From positions 5,766,278 to 5,826,277 of the forward strand of contig NC_134030.1 of assembly GCF_964204645.1 (NCBI RefSeq): a DNA stretch of 60,000 bases. Direction: 5' to 3'. The notes under the pieces are model-generated. The model had not been told where the DNA came from, searched no databases, and saw only the letters and a list, made by a program, of their open reading frames with translations. Every line of letters begins with the position of its first letter. The first letter of the stretch is position 1. Below are positions 49,600 to 60,000 of this stretch, in pieces. The stretch comes from Tubulanus polymorphus. Its lineage: Eukaryota; Nemertea; Palaeonemertea; Tubulaniformes; Tubulanidae. A program made the translations under genes and the position numbers.

Positions 49600-49890
49600 G
49601 TAAGTACGTCCGTAATTATGCGATGAATTTGCCGGTGATTGTCCACTGAGAGGCCGTGAAATTCCGGCCATATTTGCTTTTTGGCGTTGGCCAGATAAGA
49701 GTCTTTTATAGGCGACACATCAGCAAGGAATGATTTCCTAAGCCCGGGGATGACATTAATGTCTCCCCAGCAGCGTATAAACGCTGTTTTATAGCACTGT
49801 TGGTAAACTTTAGGGCCGATTAAGTCATTCTATTTACGACCGTATTGAGTAGGATATACGCACCCCTTAATGTGTATTGGCCGTAAACGG
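49600..49890. promoter_or_regulatory. Possible regulatory block with paired palindromes
   Basis: Includes 'ccagataagag' (GATA-like), 'tcttttatagg' (Hox/Cdx-like), and two adjacent dyads: gggga-t-gacattaatgtc-tcccc at 49746-49768, whose 12-bp core is a perfect palindrome, and 'cagcgt-ataa-acgctg' at 49771-49786. No coding frame. Either a clustered binding region or structured RNA; inference only. Confidence 0.2.
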
Positions 49891-50302
49891 TCATAACGTA
49901 AAAACCAATATTGACGAAAAAAATGAATAGACGGTTGATGTGCAGTGGCAGCTCGGCATGCGTAACCGCATCTGTTCACTAAATGTGCAATTTGGTGATC
50001 GTTACTCGGCGCCATATTGCTATGATTTCGACGCCGCGTTTTTTCCCTTTTTTAATGTTTACGTCTGGTTGGTCGATGACGTTTTCACATCCATCTGACG
50101 CGCTGCGCGGTCATATCCTAAAAACTATAATCGCGCAGAAGAATATCGTTTCGCCGGGATTTCCTCGGAAAACTGCGCCGTTTGTAGATGGAAAATCAGT
50201 CGGCGGGTTTTTCATTTCGCCTCTACAGCGATCGTGTAGGTTAAACATCGAGACAGTTGCGGACATCGATTCTAACGACATCAATATTTTCATTAAAATT
50301 AC

Positions 50303-50330
50303 ACACACACAAATAACACACAAGCACATG
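50303..50330. repeat. AC-rich microsatellite
   Basis: Imperfect run of AC units with AAAT and AAG interruptions. Confidence 0.6.
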
Positions 50331-50417
50331 CGGATTTGAGTGGCGTTTCGTTCCTCGTAAAACTGTCAGGAATCTAATAAATTTCTCAGTCGCGGCGTTT
50401 GAAACGTGAGATCAACG

Positions 50418-50480
50418 GGCTAGCTCGTGGACTGATAATAGCTCAAAGCCACCAGACCGGGGTTTGAACCGTTGCCGCGT
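50418..50480 (+). repeat. tRNA-like fragment, possible SINE remnant
   Basis: An A-box-like 'ggctagctcgtggactgat' is followed about 25 bases later by a B-box-like 'ggggtttgaacc'. The spacing fits a tRNA-derived promoter, but the flanking acceptor-stem pairing is not visible and it is not the same family as the other SINEs. Confidence 0.3.
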
Positions 50481-50489
50481 TCGGTTGTC

Positions 50490-52600
50490 GTAACATCTCC
50501 GTAATCTTTGTCAAATTTCATAAAATGAAGATAATACGAAAGATCCCTTCGATCTAAATTGATTTCTCATCGTCAAATGACAACAATCTATTAGGTTCTG
50601 CTTTCGTCAGTATAAATCAATTTTCTATGAAAATTCGACGACGACTATCTATAGAGATTTATAGATCACCAACAACGATCTACACAGCGTATAAGTGAAT
50701 GAAGAAAAAATTGGCTAATAATATTATTATCATAAAATGGACCCGGGTGAAAACAACAGCTGGGAGTCTTTATTATAGATTGATTGGCGCGTGGCGTTCG
50801 AGGTATATAAATAGTAGTTGTCAAGCCCCGATGATAAGGAAAGGTTATTACGAAAATAACATGCTTTTATAGTTCGCTATTCTCAGAGAAACGAACTTAC
50901 CTAATGCACGTAAGCACGGTCTGTCCATTAAACGATTGTCTTTCTCAAGCGATTCATCTTTCGCCATTGATTTTTATAATATGTTGATCTATTATCGTGT
51001 GCAGGTCACAGGTTCGATCTTGAATATCGGGGTAGGAAGAGATGACTGCCGACAGCGCTGCCAGCGTTACTAGAAACAGTCACTAGGCGGCAGCACCCTG
51101 ACTTCAGCTCAGTTCGTCTTCATAGATCCGCGGTGATGTCATTTTTTCTAACTCCCAGACGAAATTGCGTCTTGCATTTTTTCCAAATGTTTTTATTTGA
51201 GATGAACTGCAGACGTTGTAACTCAAGGGATTTCACCAGGAAAGCAGAAGCTTTAACTGGTAACGTTATAAAAGCAGTTTCCAGTTCGACACAGCACATG
51301 TCGGGATTCTTCTTGAAGTTTTCTAAGCCACGAATACAAAGGAACTAAATCGTGTAACAGATTCTTACCGTGTAAAGTGAAGCTTATGAAGGTTATGAAG
51401 AAATACGTGATGGTAACTGAATCTTCTAAGGATATATTTGGGAACTTTACACTTTAATTGGAGCCAATTTGAATCACGCACGTATGAATATTCGATAGAT
51501 CTTCTGGTAGAGTTTATCGGTTAGCGGACTCGATGAGACAAGGTAATGCATAAAGATTCATTGCCTTTTTCTTAGTTTACATTATGATATCAGTCGTACT
51601 GTTTTCCTCTGAGTTAAACATTGTCCGTGGGCGCTTTTCTTTTTTGTTTTCTGTGTTCGGATGGATCACTTTTCACCTTGTTCTTAGAATGTCAACCGAT
51701 AAGGGTATCATTCTGATGCCATATAATAGGGCGGCATCGCTATGCCAACGAAATGTTCACGTGAAACCTTTGACGTTTCTTAGTAGTGTCGCGGGAAAAA
51801 AAGTTCTCCATACCGGGGCGGGCGTTCATTTTATACAAAGTAACAAACTCGAAACGTCAAACAGTCAGTGCAGGTAAACATTAATTCATTGCCACTCGTT
51901 ACCAGTCATTTCAATCTTGATGGAAAACGATACCGAGTGAATTCTTTCTTCATTACCCATTCTACATCCTACTGCTATGTCCCATTAGATATAAGCCTAA
52001 CTTGAACTGACTATATAGGTCTTGCATGGACGTCACAACACATTTTCGACACAAGACACATGCTAGATATTACCGAACCATTAATCGGCGATTGCTAGTT
52101 CCAACCAGTGAAAAATACAATCATGTGATCATTTGATCGACGAATTTATGCTGCAAATCAGTCTCCGCTCCGAATTCGCCTAAATGTGTCAACCTTGGTC
52201 GCATTCGGAAAAACATACGGCGAACAATTCGCCGAAGAAATTCGCCTAATCTGCCATAAGCGTTAGCGGCGCTTGACGATCAGTTTTGACGCGTTGACGT
52301 CACATTTGAGACCGCTATACACGTTTAAAACTTTGAGATTGACAATAAACGAGCGAAGCGTTTGAATTTCGAGTTTAATTAGTTGATACGTAGAATATTA
52401 CTTGAGTTCTACCTAACATAATACAACATCCATTACAGCGAGTCTTTGTCAACATTTCGCGTGCGAATGACCATAAATCTTATCATTCTATATGTTATTA
52501 GATCGGGTCGACTCGTGCAGATCAGATCGAGTGATTTCCTAATACACATATAGGATTTGAATCATATGGTATTCCCATCTATTTCCGCCACGCTCTCTTG
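50490..52600. other. Non-coding stretch
   Basis: A B-box-like 'caggttcgatcttg' at about 51008-51021 lacks an A box. No supported gene. Confidence 0.45.
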
Positions 52601-52608
52601 CGTTTTAG

Positions 52609-52792
52609 CGATGCTTCCAGAGTTCGAAAAGTACACACCGATTTTATCGACTACAAACATGAATGCAATACGCATGCAGCGGAAGGAGCTTCTTCATTGC
52701 ACGAATTTAAAAATAAAATCTATTCACGTTCACCTTATAAGGTTAATAAGGTGCCAACAGAAGTTCACCCTATGATTCAATTAAAGTATTAA
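52609..52792 (+). CDS. Candidate terminal exon, unknown protein
   Basis: A pyrimidine-rich acceptor, 'gctctcttgcgttttag', ends at 52608. The frame that follows runs 61 codons to TAA at 52792 with a natural hydrophilic composition (DASRVRKVHTDFIDYKHEC..., then SPYKVNKVPTEVHPMIQ). A second frame over the same bases, with an ATG two bases after the acceptor, is also open for over 50 codons, so the frame is ambiguous. No domain recognised and no upstream exon in view. The acceptor is one of the better ones in the window. Confidence 0.22.
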
Positions 52793-52799
52793 AAGAACT

Positions 52800-55470
52800 C
52801 AAAGTTGACGACACTGATCGGCTTTTATTTAATTAAGATTGCACAGAGTAGAGCTAATGATTTCGGCAACGTGGTAATCACCCCTAATTCCCTCATCTGT
52901 GAACTACTGTGTCCTGATTACACGTCTTCTTTTCTACGCCCCAAAGTCGGAGGAGAAAATTAATCCCGGTGAAATGAGAATGAATTGAGGGATACGAAAC
53001 AAGGAAATAACGTTTTGATTCACTTCGCGATACGTGCGTGCAGCTTGTATTGAAAAATAACGTGTTTATTTCACTTACGAAAACTATTTTGTTTTTTCAT
53101 TCGGCTTTTGACCTTTAAAAACATTTATCACCATTTGTAACTAACCACGTCTCGTCTTAAGTTATCTAGCTAGCTATTCAATGTAGAGATTCTACCGTGA
53201 ACTTTTGAAAAATAAACGTCGGTATGAAAACATCATACGCCGTTGGAAAACTCAGCCTTGGATTGGTGTTGATATATTTGTCATTGAGGTACCACCAAAT
53301 AAGTGTTATCATTTATACATATGCATGTATATATGTTTTTCGGCAGTTTAACAGAACATTTTCGCCTTTGCGATGTAATTGCTCCCCGAGTGTGACATTC
53401 TGGCGTGTTTAGCTACCACTAGAGTTTCAGCAGATTCCGCGATTCCGTGATAGATTCTGACGAATATTTACGACCGTGTTCCCTCGAAAGTGCATTTTGC
53501 TATGTGTGCGCACTACTCTCTCCTTTTTTGCGTCCGAACAAATCATCGTATGGCGCTCTCTCTCTACCTATTAGCGTGATTTACATCGCGAATCTCTGTT
53601 TCTGGAATTTTTTTAAAAGAAAGACAGAAAGACTCCAACGAGAGTTTCCAGACGTATGTTTTCGTCGAAATTTTATCGAATAAATCCATCAAGTACCCAT
53701 TAAAATAGTGCACGCTTTGTTATTGTACAAGTCGCATTAATGAGCCACGTGTCATTAAAGAACACCGAATGAATCGGTCATAATGCGCGCTTTCTCTAAA
53801 CGAAATATATTGAAATACGATTTGACATGAAATGTATAATTGTCTCTCTTACGGTGTATATAACGTAATAAAGAAAATATGGAACGAGTCTCCTTAATCG
53901 CGACTCGATATCAAATTACATCAGATTCTTTGGGTAAATATGCATACAGTTAATCGATGATTCAAAATGATACGTTGTATTTACCGTTAAACAAGTAAAT
54001 GGTGACGTCAACGTGCTTGATCTCTATACTATGACACACTTAACTTTTTACGGATTTTCTCGGTTACTGCCCACTCAAAATCTTAATATATGGTATTATA
54101 CCGGTGTCAAAACGAGGATCCACTGTGTTGCAATAACAAACGCCATTAATAGAGCTCGTTCATGACAGACGACAATCTTAAGACGATTGCAATTCGACGA
54201 TCCACATTAAATGTGCATCAGATGACCCATGTGAGTCGTTAGTATGGCAAACACAGCTGCGCGTCCTAACTAATAAAGAAAGAAAGCGAGCAAGTGATTT
54301 CCTATTGGCAGGAATCAAATTAATATTAAATTGGCTATCGCGGCGATGCTATCAGACAATTTCTGTCCGCAGTCCCGGCCTCCCGGCGTTTACAGATTCT
54401 GCGCCAGATATCCCGAGAAAGATGCGAATCTAAATATTGGTGTACAAGCGAATATTCGCGCAAGACCCTTCGCGATTTCTCCAGAGAAAAAACCAAACGG
54501 TTCCTTGTCATTCATCGAAATTCGCGCGTTTATATGATGTTTCGTATAGTACGAGACGACAAACCTTCTCAATAACTTCGCTTTCGTGAATCTGATCTTC
54601 GCGTATTCAACATCCCGCCCTGATCAGACTGCGTTTTATTCTATGTATCATGTTGAATAGCCATATCTTTTGCATCTTAACATTCGAACTATTTAATCTG
54701 CAATAACGTAAATATTTGATTAACGCTTGATGTTCCGGCGTGCATAAAATGACAATATGGACCCCGCTAAAACAAAATGACTTATAACGAGTGATGACGG
54801 TCGCTATTGTCCAGAGTAATTACAGAGAAGACTTTCAATCAATGACCGCAGCGGACTCAGCTTCTCGATCCCGTTACAGTCGTTAATCTCTTCATGTCCT
54901 CGTCGCTACCCCAGTCCCAATCATTGCCGGACTCGTAAAATCAACTTCGGCATCTTGCGTTATTGAGCTCTATTAATCTGGCGTTAATATTTGTCGCGCT
55001 TCGTACAGAAAATGTAGATTGATTAACGAGATGACACCCAACTCGTCCGTGATGACCATTAATCCATATAAAGTATTACGTTATTCGGTATGAGAAAATA
55101 TGCACATTCAGTTCGAAGTAGTTCCCGCTATAGTCTCATTCGCAGTTAAAACATTCGTTCATGCTAAAGGTTGGTGGTTAATGGATTTTGAAAGTGGATA
55201 ATGAACAAGAGCCATTGCCACATATCTTACGTAATACCTCACCTTTAGATTGTGGAGTAAGTCAATTTACAGTTAGTTTTTGTATAGTTTTTGTAGAGAC
55301 ATATTATGCCCTTGTGAGACGAAAAATGTTAATTCGACCAATGCGTAGAATCGATAGCCTTTAGGGAAATTAATCACCGTGAAATCTTTTACACATCTTG
55401 AATTGAAACGTGTTCAGCATACAAAACGACGCATCAAGGACGGCGTTGTGAGATGTCCAATAATATCACC
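52800..55470. other. Non-coding stretch, nothing recognised
   Basis: A plus frame at 54331-54537 and a minus frame at 54390-54572 are open over the same bases; neither has a motif. No repeat or RNA gene recognised. Confidence 0.45.
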
Positions 55471-55505
55471 GAGAAACAACGGGAACGAACGAGAAACAAC
55501 GGGAT
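55471..55505. repeat. 20-bp tandem duplication, 1.75 copies
   Basis: Unit 'gagaaacaacgggaacgaac' followed by 'gagaaacaacgggat'. Confidence 0.85.
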
Positions 55506-55509
55506 CGCG

Positions 55510-57000
55510 GTGATGATGATAAAGGCCGCTTTGTAACTGATTGAAAAGCCGATAATCGCTAATATATAGTGAGTTTGGTTTAACATTTTGAAGTGCTTTC
55601 TTTTTAATGTTGTAATGGCAAATAGTGGCATATCATATTCATCGTCGCATTTACGTATAAACCGAAGGGTAATTATATACAGACGAACATCTATGAAACC
55701 AAAAACTCAATACATACATAGCTAAAACAAACCGATATATGCATCTATCATGCGCTTAGATCCATATCAGGATATACGCTATGTTTGTTCAGGTTCAAAG
55801 ATGAACAAACGAGATATGAATTGTATTTGATGAATTTTATTGTATTTTCGACGGTTTCCAATCACACACATACATAAACACGACAAGCACACTCACGTCT
55901 AAATTGAACGTCATTGAACGATTAAGCAGCCGACATTTTTAACCAAAGCAGTGGTATGTATCATTTCTCATAGGCCGATATCATAAACAAACGAAAATTA
56001 TTCAGTGCTTGGTCACATTTCCCAGACCTTAAATATAATCATCGACCATGTATACATCCGAGTAATTTTAGCTGGTTATTGAGTTATATCGGCGGTTATA
56101 CGTGGAGTCAGGGTTTTGTAGTTTTAATTTTCTGGTTTTGGATAAAAAATCGCCATCTTTCAATACACAGATTATTCGTTGTAGAAGATAATATAACAGT
56201 AGTCAAAATAAATTCAATACCATGCATAATGAAGAAAAATATATCTTCGATTTGAAAACTCTTCCAGTCATCGTCGAGATAGTTGTTTATAAACGTAGTC
56301 CTGTCCTTTTCATTGCGTGGCAGAGATACAGGCCACAGCATGAATCTTGATGATCCTGGTACATATCAAAGAATATCGTTTCTTAACGAGTCTGTTTACG
56401 TTGATGTTATGATTGTAAATTATGCAGTGACAAGAGAATGAACGCTTTTAAAAGCCTTTGATCTTTTACAACATGAATATCGAAGTTTAATACTGAATTC
56501 TATTTCGTACTGATTAATGTGATGCATCTCGTTACTTTCTCCAGTTTGAAGAAGACAGATTTTTCCAAAGGAAATCCAATTAAGAAAATCGCCCTAATTT
56601 TAGACAGTCGGAAATGCGTAACGAACATGTTTAATTGGCTTAAGCCCTACCTACATCGTACGTCAGCTCTCTTCCGGTTTAAGTGCAGTCACACGGTCTC
56701 AACATCTGCCGAGACCTTTAAATTAGAAATAGTTTAGTTCATGGTTCATTTTAGTTCATGGCTCTACCTTAAAGAATCGCTTCACCCGTTAGTAGGGATA
56801 AAGATTAAAATCATGTTTACCGAATATACAATCAGCAATCGCATTATTGTTCCATAGTTTTAATTATATCAAAATCCTCTATATACATTCACCGGGGTAT
56901 TTGAGCCCACTTATATTTAATAACATGTCAAACATAATCTTCTTTGCTCCTTATCTTTATCTGCCCTGTTCCCGATATAGCTACTTCGTTTTTCGATCTC
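55510..57000. other. Non-coding stretch, nothing recognised
   Basis: A short direct repeat 'tttagttcatgg' (19-bp period, about 56735-56761) is the only structure noted. Confidence 0.45.
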
Positions 57001-57026
57001 GGTCGAAATCTTGATCTGGCAGGATA

Positions 57027-57233
57027 TTGGTCGGAGTATCCTTTCCGATCGGCAGAATTTCCCGCATTACCTCGGCAATGAGTATTCAGGAAGACATTCT
57101 CGTTGTATGTAAAAATCGTTATTTTGAAAAAGTCAAACATAATACCTCCAGATTGGACACGATTACGAGCGCTCATCCTCACAAGATTGAAAACGTCTTC
57201 GACGAAAACGAAAAAATTAGTCACTTTAATTAG
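57027..57233 (+). CDS. Ambiguous coding-like segment, both strands open
   Basis: A plus frame (69 codons including stop, ATG-led from about 57078 as MSIQEDILVVCKNRYFEKVKH...) and a minus frame of 98 codons (56928-57224) cover the same bases. Both have natural-looking composition. A weak acceptor, 'ctttccgatcggcag', ends near 57055 on the plus strand. Only one strand at most can be coding and no motif decides. Chance is the likeliest explanation for at least one of them. Confidence 0.15.
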   Translation: MVGVSFPIGRISRITSAMSIQEDILVVCKNRYFEKVKHNTSRLDTITSAHPHKIENVFDENEKISHFN

Positions 57234-57541
57234 GATAGATCCCGATTTTTATCATAAGAACTGCGGCTTACGACTGGCCTAGACATAGGCATCATTTATA
57301 CGCGTCTCAGATGATTAATTGAAGTATTTTTTAAACTAACATCTTCCATGAGAAAACGTGATCTGTAAGAATCTCAATAGAAATACCAGTATTATCTTTA
57401 ACGAACAACTCGTACAGTTCTGATGGACATTCGTCGATACGAAAAAAGGGTTTTTCACTTCCGAAGTTGGTTCCATTTTTTGAGTTGATTCAAAAATCAA
57501 ACCAGGCACTGAATAAGTTCCTGCTTATTTTCTCAGCAAAT

Positions 57542-57846
57542 AGATGATAATAATGATAAATGTGTCTTATATAGCGCTAAATCAAGCGAAGCTGGTCAGA
57601 GCGCTTAAGTTTCCAGTATTATTACCCTAGCCTATAAATTCAAACCATGTATCAGTCATCTCTCTCTGGGGAAATGTAACATCAACTAATAAGCGTTCCG
57701 GAGTCATCTATCAGGCCAGGTACCCATTTACTCCTGGGTAGAGAGTGACAATGAGGATAAGTGTATTTCCCGGGGACGCTAATGTACGTAGTTCGAACCC
57801 CGACCTGGCAGACTCGAACGCTCTAACCACTCGGCCACACCGCTCC
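57542..57846 (-). mobile_element. tRNA-derived SINE, near full length
   Basis: Read on the minus strand, the head begins GGAGCGGTGTGGCCGAG and carries an A box (TGGCCGAGTGGTTA) and a B box (GGTTCGAAC) like those of Ser/Leu-type tRNAs, so it has an internal RNA polymerase III promoter. The body includes 'aggagtaaatgggtacctgg', shared with the other two copies. The 3' part has 'agcgctatataag' and ends in an AT-rich tail of TTAT/ATC units near 57542. Length is about 305 bp. Target-site duplications are not obvious. SINEs need a partner LINE to move; none is seen here. Confidence 0.92.
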
Positions 57847-57849
57847 ACC

Positions 57850-60000
57850 AGATTCATATTCTAGTTTAAGTATAGGCCTGCTCCTTACTTTCAATGAAGA
57901 TATCCTCGGTTTTTTTCTATAAGTAGGAGGATTAAGGTTGAATGGAGCGGAGAGAGTTTCTTTCGATGCTCGATCAGGCAGAATCAATGAGTTCGTGTAA
58001 CGGTTTGTTACGTTAGCAGACGATAAGAAGTAAAATCACGCGCATCCGATGGATTACCGTTGTCAAGATATCAACAAACGAAATCAATGTTCGTGTGTTG
58101 TTTGGTTTACATTGGGTAGCATAGCGTGTGGTTTTATCATCATTCATTCTTGATATTGCTAAATAAAAAATTAGCGCTAAATCTGTTTGCATGTCTGGAG
58201 ATTCGACCAGCGCTGATCCAAAGCTAATGAAAACCAATAGGTGTGAGAACCAAACGAATTACGTAACCGAATACTAAGAAACATTAAGACAAAAAAAAAT
58301 TTTGAAGTGAAATTTTGAAGAATTTGAAGTGAATTCCTGGATTTATTTTTTCTTCTGGATTTTTTTGTGACTTTTTCAATTAAATCCTGGGCAACCGTTT
58401 TCTATTTGTGTAAGGATATCTGACACCCGGGGGACACAACAGGCTAAAGAACTTCAATCAAATGATACCATAAAAACTTCGTATGTTTTTCCACGCCTAA
58501 AAGGATTAAGTAGCGAGCTTTGCTAGACACGTTCTTTGATGATTCTTCTCGAAGAGGATAAAAATAGTCATTACTTTATTTCTGTTGTCAACGAAATTAA
58601 GTATATCTTGTAACTGACTTCATGATTAAAAAGGACAAAGGACAAAGCTAACTAGGTGGTGTCTCTCGAAGTAATTGCTGAGACTATCCACCCTCAAAAT
58701 GTGAGAGTTTGCCAGTAATTGAATGAAATGGGTGCAATTTCCTAAACAAAACAAAAATAAACGTCCAATTCGATTTAATGGATACACATCTGTGCATCCT
58801 TGTCGTCATCGCCAATGACACAATATTCATTCTACGCCGAATAATCATTTTAGGGTATGAAACGAAAATAAGATTGATCAAGGGGTAATTAGAAAGGAAA
58901 AGTAATGTAATGGTAACGGCGTTATCCTGCCAAACACACTACACCTAACTTCTAATACTAGCCGTCACTGTCAGCATCGAGTGTAACATTAACGCGTTGT
59001 TAACCACTACTTGGCTTCAAAACCGTTCATTATTGCGAAATGTTCAGCAAATACACGGTATTAACTCTGTCATTGTTTTAGCTCAAATAACCGAAGATCG
59101 CTTGACGTTTTCCTGTCAACGATACGCGCAATCAAATGGTAGGATACGTACTGACATCGCGGCGAACGTTTCAGGTACAGATGACGACGAGTTCTCCGCG
59201 TATTTGACCCGCGAGCCTAAACTATTCATTAATAATCTACCGGGTTTGAACGTATTGATCTGACTGGTCATATCGTCGTCGCCGCCGGTGTCATTACAAA
59301 ATTCCCTCCTGCTCCACGTAAAGATTTGCGCCGAAACCGTATCAAATATTCTCAGATAACGTCATTGATATCCTTTCCTTTTCATCGTCGTCTATACTGA
59401 CGAAAGATTAAGTGAAATACCTTAGGGAACGGTGTGTCCATGGCGCTATGCGATTATGTCGGATGATACCGCGTCTAAATATATAGGTAAAATGGGTGCA
59501 AAAAATGAATCAGAAATTATAGCTCAAACGGACATTGTTCTTGTTATGATGAGGTCGACCGCAATTTTCTACGGATTGAAAAACTGCGACGACAGTGAAA
59601 ACGGATATGAATGTTGATCCCAGTATAATCGCTTTTGACGGGATTCTAATAGGAAAATCAATTACGAACTGTCGCCAAGAACGCACTATGTAATTTAAAC
59701 CCTGTAGCTTCATCCTACATCTCGACGCAATATGCATGTGTCTCGAATTATACCCTAAACCAAATGCCAGCCTATTTTTATGATATTGGGTAGAAAGGGA
59801 ATTGTGTCTCGTAATACCTTTGAATAATTGCTTTTTTCGTTAAAAGTTTCATAGAAGAGTCTAGTCGACACTCCTCATGGGAAATGAAAAATAGAAACGG
59901 CTGCAGCGAGGAATAGTATATGAATACCACGACTTGAATTACACGAACGTATAGAAAATCCCGATTAAAATAACTAATTCATATTGGTTTTTCGGGAATT
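57850..60000. other. Mostly non-coding; one possible start exon
   Basis: At 59456 an ATG opens MSDDTASKYI and a 'gtaaaat' donor-like sequence begins at 59487, which could be a short first coding exon on the plus strand. The frame is also open without splicing to 59617. A frame at 58997-59263 lacks an ATG. Short direct repeats 'tttgaagtgaa' occur near 58300-58333. Nothing is well supported. Confidence 0.2.

Noticed and set aside
49636-49645. 'tgattgtcca', identical to the 5' end of miR-219
   Set aside because: The match stops after ten bases and the flanks do not fold into a precursor hairpin.
1-60000. CRISPR arrays, operons, rRNA genes, prokaryotic promoters, viral genes
   Set aside because: Looked for and not seen; gene density, SINEs and splice-like signals indicate an animal-type nuclear genome.

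Overview
This is AT-rich (roughly 60-62% by eye) eukaryotic DNA with no operons, no ribosome binding sites and no long open frames. The number and size of open frames (longest about 150 codons, most 60-90) are close to what chance gives at this composition, so nearly all are noise. CpG is not visibly depleted. Three copies of one tRNA-derived SINE are present. Together these fit a gene-poor intergenic or intronic stretch of an invertebrate animal genome. I cannot place the species or phylum, and no complete protein-coding gene is recognisable.

The firmest features are repeats. Three SINE copies (1-155, 36432-36640, 57542-57846) all lie on the minus strand; the last has recognisable Pol III A and B boxes and an AT-rich tail. 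A nearly perfect 57-bp palindrome lies at 40844-40900. A previously unlabelled repeat of about 160 bp occurs twice, at 45765-45928 and 48785-48944. The second copy is attached to a stretch (about 47580-48860) that reads as decayed coding sequence, with several frames that stay open and natural-looking but are broken by stops and shifts. It is probably an old transposable element or pseudogene. There are also a CAG/CTG tract (28952-28999), a GATA microsatellite (34201-34226), an 11-base G run (48192-48202) and several short tandem duplications.

Some short segments look like single exons because an open frame coincides with a good splice or start signal. They are minus 8848-9105 (strong acceptor, ATG, hydrophobic segment, Cys-rich tail), minus 12518-12757, plus 13820-13937 (WFHIDCF, a zinc-finger-like H-x2-C end), minus 15497-15685 (62-residue one-pass membrane protein), plus 21232-21426, minus 28890-29021 (12-leucine run read from the CTG tract), minus 37772-38002 (possible secreted basic precursor) and plus 52609-52792. 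All are low confidence and none can be joined into a gene from sequence alone.

The rest appears non-coding. A few blocks with clustered transcription-factor-like motifs and small palindromes (39230-39560, 45050-45300, 46390-46570, 49600-49890) could be regulatory, but that is inference. I found no convincing new multi-gene system. The best leads are the 57-bp palindrome and the duplicated decayed element.
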